A stretch of DNA of 64,000 bases from Candidatus Gastranaerophilales bacterium (GCA_944325865.1 CALVBS010000005.1:124001-188000); one strand, 5' to 3'; shown: positions 55,340 to 64,000, counted from the first letter of the stretch. Notes: generated by a model not told the origin, from the letters alone. Numbers and translations: made by a program.

Positions 55340-55864
55340 ATGAAAATATCATTTACCGGTATAAGAAATGCAAGCTATATATACGATTCCGATAAACAAA
55401 AGGGTATAAAAGCCTCTTACCTGAATGCTCAACTTAAAGATGACAAATATGGCAATGACCTTACGGAATACAAAAAATTAATCAGTAAACACAGTGCATT
55501 TCAAAATCCTTACTACTCAAACTTTATTAATATAGCCAGCATAAATCACAAAGGAACTAATGTAACCGTACTTAACGGAATTATTATTCCTGAACATAAT
55601 AATTTTCTTCAGTTATTTGAATTTATAGCAAAACTTACAAAAAAAATTTCCGAAATGCCTGAAAAAGATATTATCCATGATGCAGGATATTTAAAAAATG
55701 ATTATTCCGACTTGGGATTGCTATTAAACAGAAGAGTTTCAACTTCATTACAGCCATATGATAAAGATTGGAAAGAAAAAATTCATAATCCGGCTAGCAT
55801 AAAAAAATGTGCAGGAAAAATTTTCAAAGGAATAGAAGCAGAAATGTTTGAATATTTTGCATAA
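55340..55864 (+). CDS. Unknown tagged protein (N-terminal FTG), 174 aa
   Basis: Family not recognised. It begins MKISFTGIRNASYIYD, a clean example of the F-x-G start shared with the GH13 and M16 proteins. The rest is a soluble alpha/beta sequence with many Lys, Asn and Tyr residues (VTVLNGIIIPEHNNFLQLFE) and no signal peptide or membrane segment. GGAG lies eleven bases before the ATG. It is a single-gene unit with its own promoter and terminator. Confidence 0.65.
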   Translation: MKISFTGIRNASYIYDSDKQKGIKASYLNAQLKDDKYGNDLTEYKKLISKHSAFQNPYYSNFINIASINHKGTNVTVLNGIIIPEHNNFLQLFEFIAKLTKKISEMPEKDIIHDAGYLKNDYSDLGLLLNRRVSTSLQPYDKDWKEKIHNPASIKKCAGKIFKGIEAEMFEYFA

Positions 55865-55876
55865 GTTATAAAATAT

Positions 55877-55909
55877 AAAAAGGCTGTTTATAAAATAAAA
55901 CAGCCTTTT
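55877..55909. terminator. Bidirectional terminator after the 55340 gene
   Basis: Stem AAAAGGCTGTTT / AAACAGCCTTTT between convergent genes. Confidence 0.87.
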
Positions 55910-55921
55910 CTTTAATCTGTG

Positions 55922-56293
55922 TTATTGAAGAGAACTTAATTCAGCTCTCAATTCCGAAATTTCAGCCTGAAATTTTTCAATATACGGAACTCCGTCTTCA
56001 TCATTTCCACCTTCCCGTAAAGCTCTGATGCATTTCAAATCTAAAGCATTGAGTTCTGTTTTTATTTCAGCAATTCTGTTTTCTTTAGCTTTTTGAGCAA
56101 CCGAGTTTAAATAAGTTTCCGTATTTGATATATCAACCAGAGAACCGTTAGAAATTGTATATTTATCTCTATTTTCTTCAAAGGTTATGACATCTACTCC
56201 GGCAAGTTCTTTTGCCTCAGAAGGATATTCCCATGCACGGCTTAAATTATCACCGTATTCATATAAACTGTTATTCTTAATTACATAAAACAT
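55922..56293 (-). CDS. Phage tail-fibre-assembly-like small protein, 123 aa
   Basis: The ATG at 56293 has AAAGGAG upstream and overlaps the previous stop codon by one base (TAATG). The N-terminal part (MFYVIKNNSLYEYGDNLSRA) reads like a short tail-fibre chaperone, and the C-terminal coiled region ELNALDLKCIRALREGGN is a pattern seen in small phage proteins coded after tail fibres. No other phage genes are nearby. Its likely job is folding or assembly of the product of 56293-57204. Confidence 0.5.
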   Translation of the reverse strand: MFYVIKNNSLYEYGDNLSRAWEYPSEAKELAGVDVITFEENRDKYTISNGSLVDISNTETYLNSVAQKAKENRIAEIKTELNALDLKCIRALREGGNDEDGVPYIEKFQAEISELRAELSSLQ

Positions 56294-57204
56294 TACTCTT
56301 CTCCTTTCACAGGTATAAATGACAATCTGCAGTTGCCGCTTGATACTTTGTACGTTGAACCCTTTGCAACAGGCATACACAAAGCGGACCAGCCTATATG
56401 CCCCTGTTGATGATAACCTATTGTATAAGATTTATTATCAATATACAGATATTTATACTGGTTCTGCTGAGTTTCAGCAAAAGCAAAGGCATAACCGTTT
56501 ACTGTTGCGGTGTAGTTTGTATTTACACCTTTTGATACCGTATTTGCATAATCAGGCATTCCCATATTTATTATTGAGAAAATATCATTCTGCTTTAACA
56601 GCCCTGTAGGATTTACGACTTTCACGTTTTTAACGGTTTCTTCAGTATTTTCGTAAGTTGCAATTACGATTCCGGCAAATTCCTGCCAGCTTGCTAAATC
56701 AGTATCGTAAATATAATTTTTATTTTCAGTAATGTTATACCATATACCGCCTGAATATACAGGAGTAATATTTGAACATTGGAATACCGGTTCAGTACCG
56801 ATTTCATCTTCGGATACGTAAACACAATTTACCGTAGAATTTTTTGAAGTAGTCAACAGTTCATCTTCTTCCACCGTATATTCAATACTTTTTAAGGTTC
56901 CGTCAGAATTTCTTCCGTTAGGAATGAGAACTTTTAAACCTGATTTTACAGTAATAGTATTTCCTGTATATGTGATGATACCATTAGGGGCTTCCACCAC
57001 ACAATTTGAGATAAGTGTAGTATTTTCAAGATTAATTCCGGCTCTATCTGAATTAACACCTGAAAGTGTCTCTTCGATTTTTGAATCCGTATATTCTTTA
57101 TTCTCTGTAATCTGGTTTGCAAGAGCTATAAAATTTGCATTGACTTCCTGAGCTTTTGCTTTTGTACCGGGAATAAACGAATACGGAATGATAGAATTTG
57201 TCAT
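56293..57204 (-). CDS. Phage tail-fibre-like protein, 303 aa
   Basis: From the ATG at 57204 (GGAAG upstream) the protein begins MTNSIIPYSFIPGTKAKAQE with VNANFIALANQI, a start often seen in phage tail fibre or baseplate-attached proteins. A beta-rich, Asn/Thr/Gly-rich body follows with repeated turns and a C-terminal region (GYHQQGHIGWSALCMPVAKG) that could be a receptor-binding tip. There is no signal peptide. A strong sigma-70 promoter at 57255-57284 drives it with the small downstream gene. Confidence 0.55.
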   Translation of the reverse strand: MTNSIIPYSFIPGTKAKAQEVNANFIALANQITENKEYTDSKIEETLSGVNSDRAGINLENTTLISNCVVEAPNGIITYTGNTITVKSGLKVLIPNGRNSDGTLKSIEYTVEEDELLTTSKNSTVNCVYVSEDEIGTEPVFQCSNITPVYSGGIWYNITENKNYIYDTDLASWQEFAGIVIATYENTEETVKNVKVVNPTGLLKQNDIFSIINMGMPDYANTVSKGVNTNYTATVNGYAFAFAETQQNQYKYLYIDNKSYTIGYHQQGHIGWSALCMPVAKGSTYKVSSGNCRLSFIPVKGEE

Positions 57205-57254
57205 ATGCTTCCTTCCTATATAAAGCAAACTATGACAAATAAGGCGTATAAAAT

Positions 57255-57284
57255 ATTATACAATGAGATTTCAAAAATCGTCAA
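57255..57284 (-). promoter_or_regulatory. Sigma-70-type promoter of the phage-tail-like pair
   Basis: On the minus strand TTGACG, 18 bases, TATAAT. Confidence 0.72.
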
Positions 57285-57330
57285 GTTAACAGAAATATAT
57301 CACCAAACATATTAATTTAATACAAATAAT

Positions 57331-57363
57331 AACGGGCAATAATCGTTATGATTTATGCCCGTT
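57331..57363 (-). terminator. Terminator of the 1294-aa protein gene
   Basis: Stem AACGGGCA / TGCCCGTT enclosing a further weak inverted repeat, 10 bases past the stop codon. Confidence 0.7.
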
Positions 57364-57372
57364 ATAAAATTA

Positions 57373-60300
57373 TTAACTGTTTTTCTTTTGACCGCGTTTC
57401 ATAACAACTTTTTTGCTGTCTTCTACTTTATCAGCAAGGGCTGCTCTGCGGTTTTTGTCTTCATATGAAATAAATCGTCTTGTTCTTCCGGTTTCGGATT
57501 TTCTATCTGCACTTTGCAATCTGTTACCCATTGAAACAGTTGCGGAACCAGATGCTTTAAATCCGCCCCGGTCAGTTGTTTCGTTTAATGCTGTTTTAGC
57601 GGCATCCTGAGCCTGTTTTTCCATTGCAAGTTTTGCATTATAACTATTCAGCATATTTTGATTTTCTTCGGATTCTGCATATATTTCATCAACCATTTCA
57701 GATTCTAAATCTTTCTCGGTTGCATTTTCGTCAACAAAGACCGGAATTGCTTCTTCGTCTATAGAATCATCTTCCGCAACTACTGCCGGAATTTTTTCTT
57801 CAGGTAGGGTATCATCGTTTTCAGACGCAGTTTCTGCTGCAAGCCCATCAACACCGGTTTTTGCTGTTTCATTTGAAATTTCTTCGGCACTATCAGCTGA
57901 ATTATTTTCAGGGGCAAGAATATTATTGGCATTTGTAACAACAGAACTCAATACTGTGGTTGCAAAATTATTGGAGTTATTATTTGCTGCTGCAGCCATA
58001 ACGGAAGCCACACTTGAAGCAAATCTGTTTTTAAGGAAAATGTTATTGAATCCGAAATCAGGGGGATTTTGACTGCTCTGTGCAACAAGGTCATCAACTG
58101 TATCACTGATTGAATCAATTAATGATGATGACGGCTGCAGTGTTTTCAGTATATCACTTATGCGGAATACCGAATCTCCGGATACTGCCTTGATTGTCTG
58201 ACTTACATTTTGAGCCAGTCTTAACTGTGACGGAGAAGTTTCTTCCGGTGAAATCTTGTCTGTATTTAATGTAATATTATTCAAACCGTTTTCTTCATTC
58301 TTTTCAATTTCATCAGATAGGGTCTCATAAGTATTTACATTATTTGTAAGAGTTGTTTGTGCAGAATCTGAAACTCCGTTCAAGTTTTCGATTGTTTCTG
58401 CATTTGCATTGTTCCGTGCAATTCTTACATTTATATCTGCAGTATTTTCAGATTCATTATCCGTATCAAATTTCTCTGCTGCTCCGGAAACTGCAGAATC
58501 CAATACCATTGCAGCTTCATTTGTTTCGTCAGGGGATTCCGGAACTGCAGAAGAATTAATATCCTCAGCCTGAGTATTTTTATTTTCATCAACCTGCACT
58601 GCTGTGTTTACTGCAGACTCTGTCAGTACAGTATTAGTATTTTCAGGTACGACATCAGGCTGATTAACAGGGGAGTCTTCTTGTCCGGACGCAGTTTCCG
58701 CAGCATTTTCAACAGTATTATTTTGAGCCTCTTGTGATTGTGCCTGAATTGCAGCAAGTATATCTGCCTGTAAAGGCTCAAGACTTTGTGAAGCATCCAC
58801 AAGTCTTGAATTCAGAGTTTGGGCGTACTCTTTTGCAAATTTTGAAATTATCATACTCTTTATGCTTGCTCCGCTTAATGGTTTTTTCTCAGCTGTACTC
58901 TGTAAAGCTTCTCCGCGGTCAATCAAATCCCTTCCGAGAGATTCACCGGCTTTACCGTATAATGCATCATAAGTTTTTTCTTTCTTAAAGTGCAATAAAA
59001 CTGACTCATGACGTAAAGCTTTAGTATCACCCATTTCTTCTCTTGCATAAGCTTTACCAGCTTCAATCGCCTGCGATGCATAAACTTGAGAAGACTCAGT
59101 GAGTTTGTTAAGGTTTTCCAGACCGGAATTATATGCGTTCAAGATATCGAGTCTGCCCTGTAAAGTGGTCATATATTCACCGCTTTCGACATTCGTAAAC
59201 GAATTCAGTTCGGAGAATTTAGCAATATCGGAAGATGACAATTCCTGTCCGCTGCGTGCTTTTTGTGCAATTCTTTCCAAATCTTTTGTCTTTTTCTTTA
59301 ATTCTAAGGTTAACTTTATATCTGTAGAGAATTTTGTATCTTTTATTTCTTTTATCTGTTGAGCAAGAGCATCAAGTTCGTTTTGGGAATTGTTTATTTC
59401 AGCCTGACGTGTATCACAGCCTGTAATATACTCGGAAATTAATGCACGTTGAGTATCTTCCTGTGACATAGTTTCTGTAGATTCTGTTCCTTCAGCAGTA
59501 TCGGAAACCTCTGAAGTTTCAGCGGCTGCTGTAGTATCAGAAACGCCTTCCGTTTCAGCAGACGGCTTGATTGTAACGACTTCACCCTTGCCCGCAGCCG
59601 GAACTGTTGTTCGGGTTTCAGAAGGTAGAACTGCACGGTTACCGTCTTCATCAACTGGTGTCGGCTCTGTTTCATCCTGAATCTGTTCGGAGGTTGTTTT
59701 ACGTAATGAAACACCATTTTCTGCCCTGTTATTTACCTCGTCAACTATAGGATTTGCAAATGTCATATTTGCAGCAGCGGAAGTATTTTCTGCATTGGCA
59801 GCGGTTTCATTTTCTTCTCCGGTTTCTGCAATTTCTTCTTCCTGATTAAGTTCTACATCCGTAAATTCTTCAATTTTTTCTTCGTTTTGTGTTTCGTCTG
59901 TTTCTTCTTCTTCGTTAAGAACAATTCTGCTTTCTGACGCAATGTTTTGAGTATCAGATTCATCAACAAGACGTTTTGCCTGCTGAACAGTATCAGTAAC
60001 CTGCTGAGCAATAAAATTATTCTCGGTAACATCAGTTTGAGCCAGAATATTATCACTGTTAAGATCAATACCCTTTAATGCTGCAGAAAAACCTATATTA
60101 CTACTCAAAGCCTGTGCATGAATAGTATCGGTTTCACCAAAATTACCAAAGTCTTTTTTATCTCCAAGGTATCCCCGTTTTTTGGAACCCTCAACATCAA
60201 CCATACGGACACTGGAGTCTAAAAGTTCAGTGTTAATTTGATCGTTTACATCAATCAACATTGTAATATTATCCATAGCTCCGACAAGTTCATTAATATC

Positions 60301-61257
60301 AGCATCTAACTTATCAATTTCATTTGTAAATTGATTATTGGAAGTATTGTTGAGTATGCCTGAAATCTCTTCAAATCTTCTTCTTTCCGTTTCGGAGAGA
60401 GTACCGGCTTTGGCTTTATCTTCTAAAATTTTCCACTCTTCCAGCAAGTCAGAAGTTTCTTGAAGTGTATCATTCTGTTCTTGAGTTAACTCTTCCTGTT
60501 TATCTACAACATTTTGAGTCAACGGTTCTACCTCATCCATTTTTTCGTCAATTAATTTCTGCTGGGATTCTGCTTGAGAACTATAAGCCTGCGAACGTTT
60601 TTGAACTGCAGCACCTGATTCTGTATTTGTCTTATTTTCAAGATTTGCTACAGCATTTTGATCATCATTACCTTCCGTTTCAATCTGGTATCCCGAAGTA
60701 TCAGCATCCTGTTCACCATGAGCCCATGCAAGTATGTCCTCCGGAATCTGAACACCGCCTGCTTCCATCTCAAGAATTTCTTCATAAGAATACTGCCCCC
60801 AGATAGGATCTTCAGGCTTACTTTTATCCGTGTATGAATGAATTGTATCCCTGTGAATTCGCATGCTATTATTGCCTCTTATACAATAGGCATAGGCATA
60901 AAGCTGATCATCCGTAAAGTTTGCGAATTTGGCAAGTTCTTTATAGCGGTCTCTGTCACCGGAAGTTAATGTATTATCATTATTTTGAATTCTTTGTTTA
61001 AGGCTTTCATACTCACTTCTTTCATCAGCAGTAAGCCTCAAATTTTCAACTATTGTCTCTGTCAAAGTGTCAGTTTCTTTTAGCCCCTTTTCAATAGCAT
61101 AATAAATGAGCTGATCATCCGGAAACTTATCATAAAAAGGATCCTGCCTTAATTCTTCCATCATTTCACTAATATCAAAGTCATAATAAGATTCTCTTAA
61201 ATATAATCCGTGGCTTACTTTATTCTTTATTATCTCGGTACTGCTGTACTCAAACAT
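57373..61257 (-). CDS. Giant acidic, low-complexity protein with internal repeats, 1294 aa
   Basis: Family not recognised. There is no signal peptide or membrane segment. It is very acidic with Glu/Asp/Thr/Ser/Asn/Ala-rich stretches (about 440-640 and 860-1060) broken by helical blocks. A short helical unit recurs: LTADERSEYESLKQ (about 72), LTSGDRDRYKELAKF (about 92), KAKAGTLSETERRRFEEI (about 277) and KARSGQELSSSDIAKFSEL (about 665). The C-terminus is basic (RRFISYEDKNRRAALADK, KRGQKKNS). ATG 61257, six bases after AAAGGG, is preferred to the TTG at 61263. It could be a scaffold or non-Sec secreted protein; nothing fixes this. Confidence 0.65.
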   Translation of the reverse strand: MFEYSSTEIIKNKVSHGLYLRESYYDFDISEMMEELRQDPFYDKFPDDQLIYYAIEKGLKETDTLTETIVENLRLTADERSEYESLKQRIQNNDNTLTSGDRDRYKELAKFANFTDDQLYAYAYCIRGNNSMRIHRDTIHSYTDKSKPEDPIWGQYSYEEILEMEAGGVQIPEDILAWAHGEQDADTSGYQIETEGNDDQNAVANLENKTNTESGAAVQKRSQAYSSQAESQQKLIDEKMDEVEPLTQNVVDKQEELTQEQNDTLQETSDLLEEWKILEDKAKAGTLSETERRRFEEISGILNNTSNNQFTNEIDKLDADINELVGAMDNITMLIDVNDQINTELLDSSVRMVDVEGSKKRGYLGDKKDFGNFGETDTIHAQALSSNIGFSAALKGIDLNSDNILAQTDVTENNFIAQQVTDTVQQAKRLVDESDTQNIASESRIVLNEEEETDETQNEEKIEEFTDVELNQEEEIAETGEENETAANAENTSAAANMTFANPIVDEVNNRAENGVSLRKTTSEQIQDETEPTPVDEDGNRAVLPSETRTTVPAAGKGEVVTIKPSAETEGVSDTTAAAETSEVSDTAEGTESTETMSQEDTQRALISEYITGCDTRQAEINNSQNELDALAQQIKEIKDTKFSTDIKLTLELKKKTKDLERIAQKARSGQELSSSDIAKFSELNSFTNVESGEYMTTLQGRLDILNAYNSGLENLNKLTESSQVYASQAIEAGKAYAREEMGDTKALRHESVLLHFKKEKTYDALYGKAGESLGRDLIDRGEALQSTAEKKPLSGASIKSMIISKFAKEYAQTLNSRLVDASQSLEPLQADILAAIQAQSQEAQNNTVENAAETASGQEDSPVNQPDVVPENTNTVLTESAVNTAVQVDENKNTQAEDINSSAVPESPDETNEAAMVLDSAVSGAAEKFDTDNESENTADINVRIARNNANAETIENLNGVSDSAQTTLTNNVNTYETLSDEIEKNEENGLNNITLNTDKISPEETSPSQLRLAQNVSQTIKAVSGDSVFRISDILKTLQPSSSLIDSISDTVDDLVAQSSQNPPDFGFNNIFLKNRFASSVASVMAAAANNNSNNFATTVLSSVVTNANNILAPENNSADSAEEISNETAKTGVDGLAAETASENDDTLPEEKIPAVVAEDDSIDEEAIPVFVDENATEKDLESEMVDEIYAESEENQNMLNSYNAKLAMEKQAQDAAKTALNETTDRGGFKASGSATVSMGNRLQSADRKSETGRTRRFISYEDKNRRAALADKVEDSKKVVMKRGQKKNS

Positions 61258-61363
61258 TTTCAACCCTTTCGATTATGCATACGAATACTATTCCGCATAG
61301 TATTTAACGGCATTTTAGGAGCAAAACTTTAGTAAATGTTTGTAAAGACTTATAATACAAAAC

Positions 61364-61408
61364 TAAAAAAGCTCTCACTGTAAGGATTTCCTGACAATGG
61401 GAGCTTTA
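61364..61408 (-). terminator. Terminator of trxA
   Basis: Stem AAAGCTC...GAGCTTT, extended by partly paired CACTGT/ACAATG, with a T-run on the minus strand. Confidence 0.75.
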
Positions 61409-61434
61409 ATGATTCTTTACAATAATTTATATAA

Positions 61435-61758
61435 TTACATATGTTTTTCAATATTAGAAATAATTGATGATTTAGGCATTAATCCTACCAGTCTTTCAAC
61501 GGCTTTTCCATCCTTGAATACCAGCAGGCTCGGCAAACCGCTTATTGCATAATCTTTTGCGGTTTTAAGGTTTTCATCTGTATTAAGTTTAACAAATTTA
61601 ACTTTGCCTGCAAATTCGTTTGCAATTTCATCCAATATTGGTCCGAGTTTTCTGCAAGGTCCACACCAAGGAGCCCAAAAATCAACAACTACAGGAGTTG
61701 AAGACTGCAGAACTTCCTGTTCAAAACTTGAATCATTAATATCCAATGAATTTGACAT
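61435..61758 (-). CDS. trxA: Thioredoxin
   Basis: The redox site is VDFWAPWCGPCRKLGP; the cis-Pro loop is ISGLPSLLVFKDG. 107 residues is the classic length, and the protein is cytosolic (no signal peptide). GGAG precedes the ATG. It is divergent from the exonuclease gene. Confidence 0.97.
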   Translation of the reverse strand: MSNSLDINDSSFEQEVLQSSTPVVVDFWAPWCGPCRKLGPILDEIANEFAGKVKFVKLNTDENLKTAKDYAISGLPSLLVFKDGKAVERLVGLMPKSSIISNIEKHM

Positions 61759-61849
61759 GTTTTCTCCTTTTTTCTTATTTACAAACGGTATTTTATCACA
61801 GAAAATTTTTTTATGCTATTATCTTAATAGAGATAAACAGGATAGGAAA

Positions 61850-62767
61850 ATGGCACGGAAAAAGATTATTGAAATTGTCCTTGATACAGAAACTACAGGA
61901 CTTGATTACACTAAAGAAAAAATGGTCGAATTTGCAGCAGTCAGGCTTGAAAACGGTAAAATTAAAGATGAATTTCAAACGCTCATAAATCCTGAACAGC
62001 ATATCAGAAAATCCAGTATGGCAATACATGGAATTACCGAAGAAATGGTTGCGGATGCTCCGACAGAAGCTGAAGCTATGCCAAAAATTCTTGAGTTTAT
62101 AGGGGATTATCCGATAGTTGCCCACAATGCCATTTTCGATTATTCATTTATTAATGAAGCATCAAAACGCACAACCGGTAAAGAAATTCAGAATGCAAGA
62201 ATTGATTCCCAGCAAATGTTTAAGGAAGTCTATCCTGACTTGGAATCCCATGGTCTTGAAGCTCTGACAAATAAATTTAATGTAGAATTAAACAACCATC
62301 ACAGGGCCATGGCAGACACAATGGGACTTGCACTTGCATATCCCAAATTAAAAAAATTATATCTTCAAAAATATGACTGGGAACAAAAACAGTTAGAAAA
62401 TGTTGAATACCTTTTTGAAAGATATTTGAGGATACAGCAAACAGTTACAACATTACAATCTGAATTGCAGGATTTAAAATCCGTATTTAAACTCTATTTT
62501 GAACAGGGCGGCACACCTATAGTTGCCCAGACAGGAGAAACGCTTGTTTATAATTCAAAACAGAGTTTCTGCTATGACTTACATCAAATTAAAGATGTTC
62601 TGGAAGAAGTCGGAGCATTTGACAAAGCAGTAAAACTGAATACCGGTTTTGTGGACAGACTGGTTTGCGGCTACAGACTTGATGAAGACAAACGGGAATT
62701 GATTAAGGATGCCCGTCAGGAAATTACCGAAACAAGAAATATTCAAATTATAAAAGCAGGAAAATAA
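61850..62767 (+). CDS. DEDDh 3'-5' exonuclease (DnaQ/PolC-epsilon-like), 305 aa
   Basis: Exo I is IVLDTETTGLDYTKEKMVEF, Exo II is VAHNAIFDYSFIN, Exo III is HHRAMADTMGLALAY (HxAxxD), so all acidic residues and the His are present. The C-terminal ~130 residues (about 175-305) are a helical region I do not recognise, unlike the short DnaQ tail, so it may be a stand-alone proofreading or RNA/DNA trimming enzyme. The ATG at 61850 is chosen because the longer in-frame stretch runs through the trxA gene. The next gene begins 3 bases after its stop. Confidence 0.9.
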   Translation: MARKKIIEIVLDTETTGLDYTKEKMVEFAAVRLENGKIKDEFQTLINPEQHIRKSSMAIHGITEEMVADAPTEAEAMPKILEFIGDYPIVAHNAIFDYSFINEASKRTTGKEIQNARIDSQQMFKEVYPDLESHGLEALTNKFNVELNNHHRAMADTMGLALAYPKLKKLYLQKYDWEQKQLENVEYLFERYLRIQQTVTTLQSELQDLKSVFKLYFEQGGTPIVAQTGETLVYNSKQSFCYDLHQIKDVLEEVGAFDKAVKLNTGFVDRLVCGYRLDEDKRELIKDARQEITETRNIQIIKAGK

Positions 62768-62770
62768 ATT

Positions 62771-64000
62771 ATGTTGAAAAGAATAGCAAGTTTTTTTAAA
62801 GAACCACCTGTAAAAGAGACAATTAAGGATGAAGAACAGGTAAAAGAAATGTATTCTCATTGGCGATTGAAAATATTTTATGCGTGTTTTATCGGTTATA
62901 CAGTATTTTATCTTTGTAAAAAAAATATAGCAGTAGCACTGCCCGGATTATCTGCCGAGTATGGATATTCAAATACCGAACTTGGACTTTTAGGAAGTTC
63001 TTTATACCTTACATACGGTATCGGGAAATTCGTAAACGGAGTTATAGCAGACGGCTCGGACGTAAGAAAATTTCTGCCTACGGCATTGATATTGACAGCT
63101 ATTGCTAATATATGTTTTGCTTTGTCGGCAGTATTTATTACACCGGGACATGTATCATTCTTTGGCTTACCATCAACAACAATTTTGCTATGGTTATTTG
63201 TATTTTTCTGGGGAGCAAGCGGGTGGTTTCAATCTGCAGGATTTCCGGCTGTTGCCAAAAGCTTAACTTACTGGTACTCAAATTCGGAAAGAGGTACGAA
63301 ATGGTCGCTATGGTCTTGTTCTCATCAGGTCGGGACATTCTTAAGCGTTCTCGTTTCCGGATTTCTTGTTGCTCAGTGGGGCTGGAAAATGGCATTCTTT
63401 GTGCCTGGAACGCTTGCTATACTGGTTGCCATATGGTTATTTAACAGATTAAGAGACAGACCGCAATCACTCGGTCTGCCGGATATTGAAACATATAATA
63501 ATGAACCTTCAGCTAAAAATTCTGAATGTGTTGAAGAAGATAATCGTTCTTATATAGAAATCTTCAAACAAAATATTCTTTATAACAAAACAATTTGGCT
63601 TCTTGCGATTGCTTATATATTTGTTTACATAATCAGATTTGGGGCAGAAGACTGGATGATAAAATATCTAAATGAGGCAAAAGCAAACTCTTTAGAACTT
63701 GCGGCAATAAAATTAAGTTCTTTTCCGCTTATCGGTATTGCAGGCACTATTTGTGCAGGAGTTATTTCAGATAAGATTTTCAAAGGACAAAGAGCCCCTG
63801 TTAACTTAATTTATCTTGCAGGTGTTGCTATTTGTATTATTCTATTGAAATTTAATACCATAAGTAAGATTGATTTTATTCTTATCGGACTTTTGGGTGC
63901 ATTTACTTACGGCCCTCAGATGATGATAGGCGGATTATGTGCGGTAGAAAGCAGCTCAAAAAAAGTTGCCTCGGCGGCAACCGGATTTACCGGGACTTTT
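62771..64000 (+). CDS. Organophosphate:phosphate antiporter family transporter (GlpT/UhpT-like), 3' end cut by window
   Basis: The frame is open from ATG 62771 to the window end (410 codons). After a 30-residue cytosolic lead, SHWRLKIFYACFIGYTVFYL, LGSSLYLTYGIGKFVNGVIA and GASGWFQSAGFPAVAKSLTY match the first six helices of OPA transporters, and TYGPQMMIGGLCAVESSSKK with VASAATGFTGTF matches GlpT/UhpT helix 10-11. It exchanges a sugar phosphate or glycerol-3-phosphate for phosphate across the inner membrane. Substrate unknown. The 3-base gap suggests co-transcription with the exonuclease gene. Confidence 0.9.
   Translation, partial: MLKRIASFFKEPPVKETIKDEEQVKEMYSHWRLKIFYACFIGYTVFYLCKKNIAVALPGLSAEYGYSNTELGLLGSSLYLTYGIGKFVNGVIADGSDVRKFLPTALILTAIANICFALSAVFITPGHVSFFGLPSTTILLWLFVFFWGASGWFQSAGFPAVAKSLTYWYSNSERGTKWSLWSCSHQVGTFLSVLVSGFLVAQWGWKMAFFVPGTLAILVAIWLFNRLRDRPQSLGLPDIETYNNEPSAKNSECVEEDNRSYIEIFKQNILYNKTIWLLAIAYIFVYIIRFGAEDWMIKYLNEAKANSLELAAIKLSSFPLIGIAGTICAGVISDKIFKGQRAPVNLIYLAGVAICIILLKFNTISKIDFILIGLLGAFTYGPQMMIGGLCAVESSSKKVASAATGFTGTF

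Noticed and set aside
58353-60806. Long open frames on both strands inside the 1294-residue gene
   Set aside because: They follow from the biased Glu/Ala/Thr codon use of the real gene and have no start sites of their own.
55922-61257. Complete prophage
   Set aside because: Only two phage-like genes; no integrase, terminase, capsid, lysis genes or attachment repeats were seen.

Overview
ORGANISM. The window is AT-rich (roughly one third G+C by eye), gene-dense and Gram-negative in design: an Omp85/BamA with a Skp-like chaperone and an LptF/G permease show an outer membrane. SepF next to YggS, FtsZ, an Omp85 with three POTRA repeats (the cyanobacterial number), a type IV prepilin of the FTLAEVLITL type, and many proteins with no relatives I recognise outside one lineage together suggest a non-photosynthetic relative of cyanobacteria (Melainabacteria/Vampirovibrionia, probably the gut order Gastranaerophilales). 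This is an inference from gene content and style; no 16S rRNA is present and I recognise no tRNA gene.

LAYOUT. 1-2.7 kb: end of recF, a small XRE regulator region, and a five-copy tandem repeat array. 2.7-11.8 kb: housekeeping genes (yraN, queF, a dicarboxylate/amino acid symporter, mutL, ahcY) mixed with a broken metalloprotease-like secreted protein, a SEC-C protein and an orphan DNA methyltransferase. 12-25 kb: a giant GH13-type enzyme, secA, ychF, two divergent unknown membrane proteins, and a divergent GH77 enzyme. 25-30 kb: one co-directional run bamA-ompH-udp-FlhA_C-like-malQ. 30-36 kb: rsmI, a prepilin, an XRE regulator, a sugar-binding lipoprotein, a large bitopic protein and era. 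36-45 kb: response regulator, two adjacent pyruvoyl enzymes (speD, panD), a stray pilin-tail ORF, yajQ, ftsZ, nadK, yggS-sepF. 45-50 kb: dfx-ferritin, SRP RNA, an M16 protease. 50-55 kb: LptF/G, a zinc dehydrogenase, tyrS-cysE-pilin-tail-like gene. 55-61 kb: an unknown small protein, a phage-tail-like gene pair, a 1294-residue acidic protein. 61-64 kb: trxA, a DEDDh exonuclease and the start of an organophosphate antiporter.

WHAT STANDS OUT. (1) A soluble protein carrying the cytoplasmic C-terminal domain of FlhA/FHIPEP, with no membrane domain and a DUF4177-like head, sits inside the bamA-skp run. (2) Several otherwise unrelated proteins (GH13 enzyme, M16 protease, a small unknown; weaker in GH77 and two membrane proteins) carry a short N-terminal F-K/Q/T-G tag. 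(3) Many of these same lineage-specific genes have a common promoter pattern: GCAA followed by a T or A tract, then 20-21 bases to the -10 element, while housekeeping genes here show ordinary 16-18 base spacing. (4) A 33-residue prepilin tail is duplicated about 8.6 kb away with almost only synonymous changes. (5) Several genes have a -10 element 6-7 bases before an ATG and no ribosome binding site, which suggests leaderless messages. Items 2 and 3 together are the best candidate for an undescribed system: a set of tagged, co-expressed, lineage-specific proteins.
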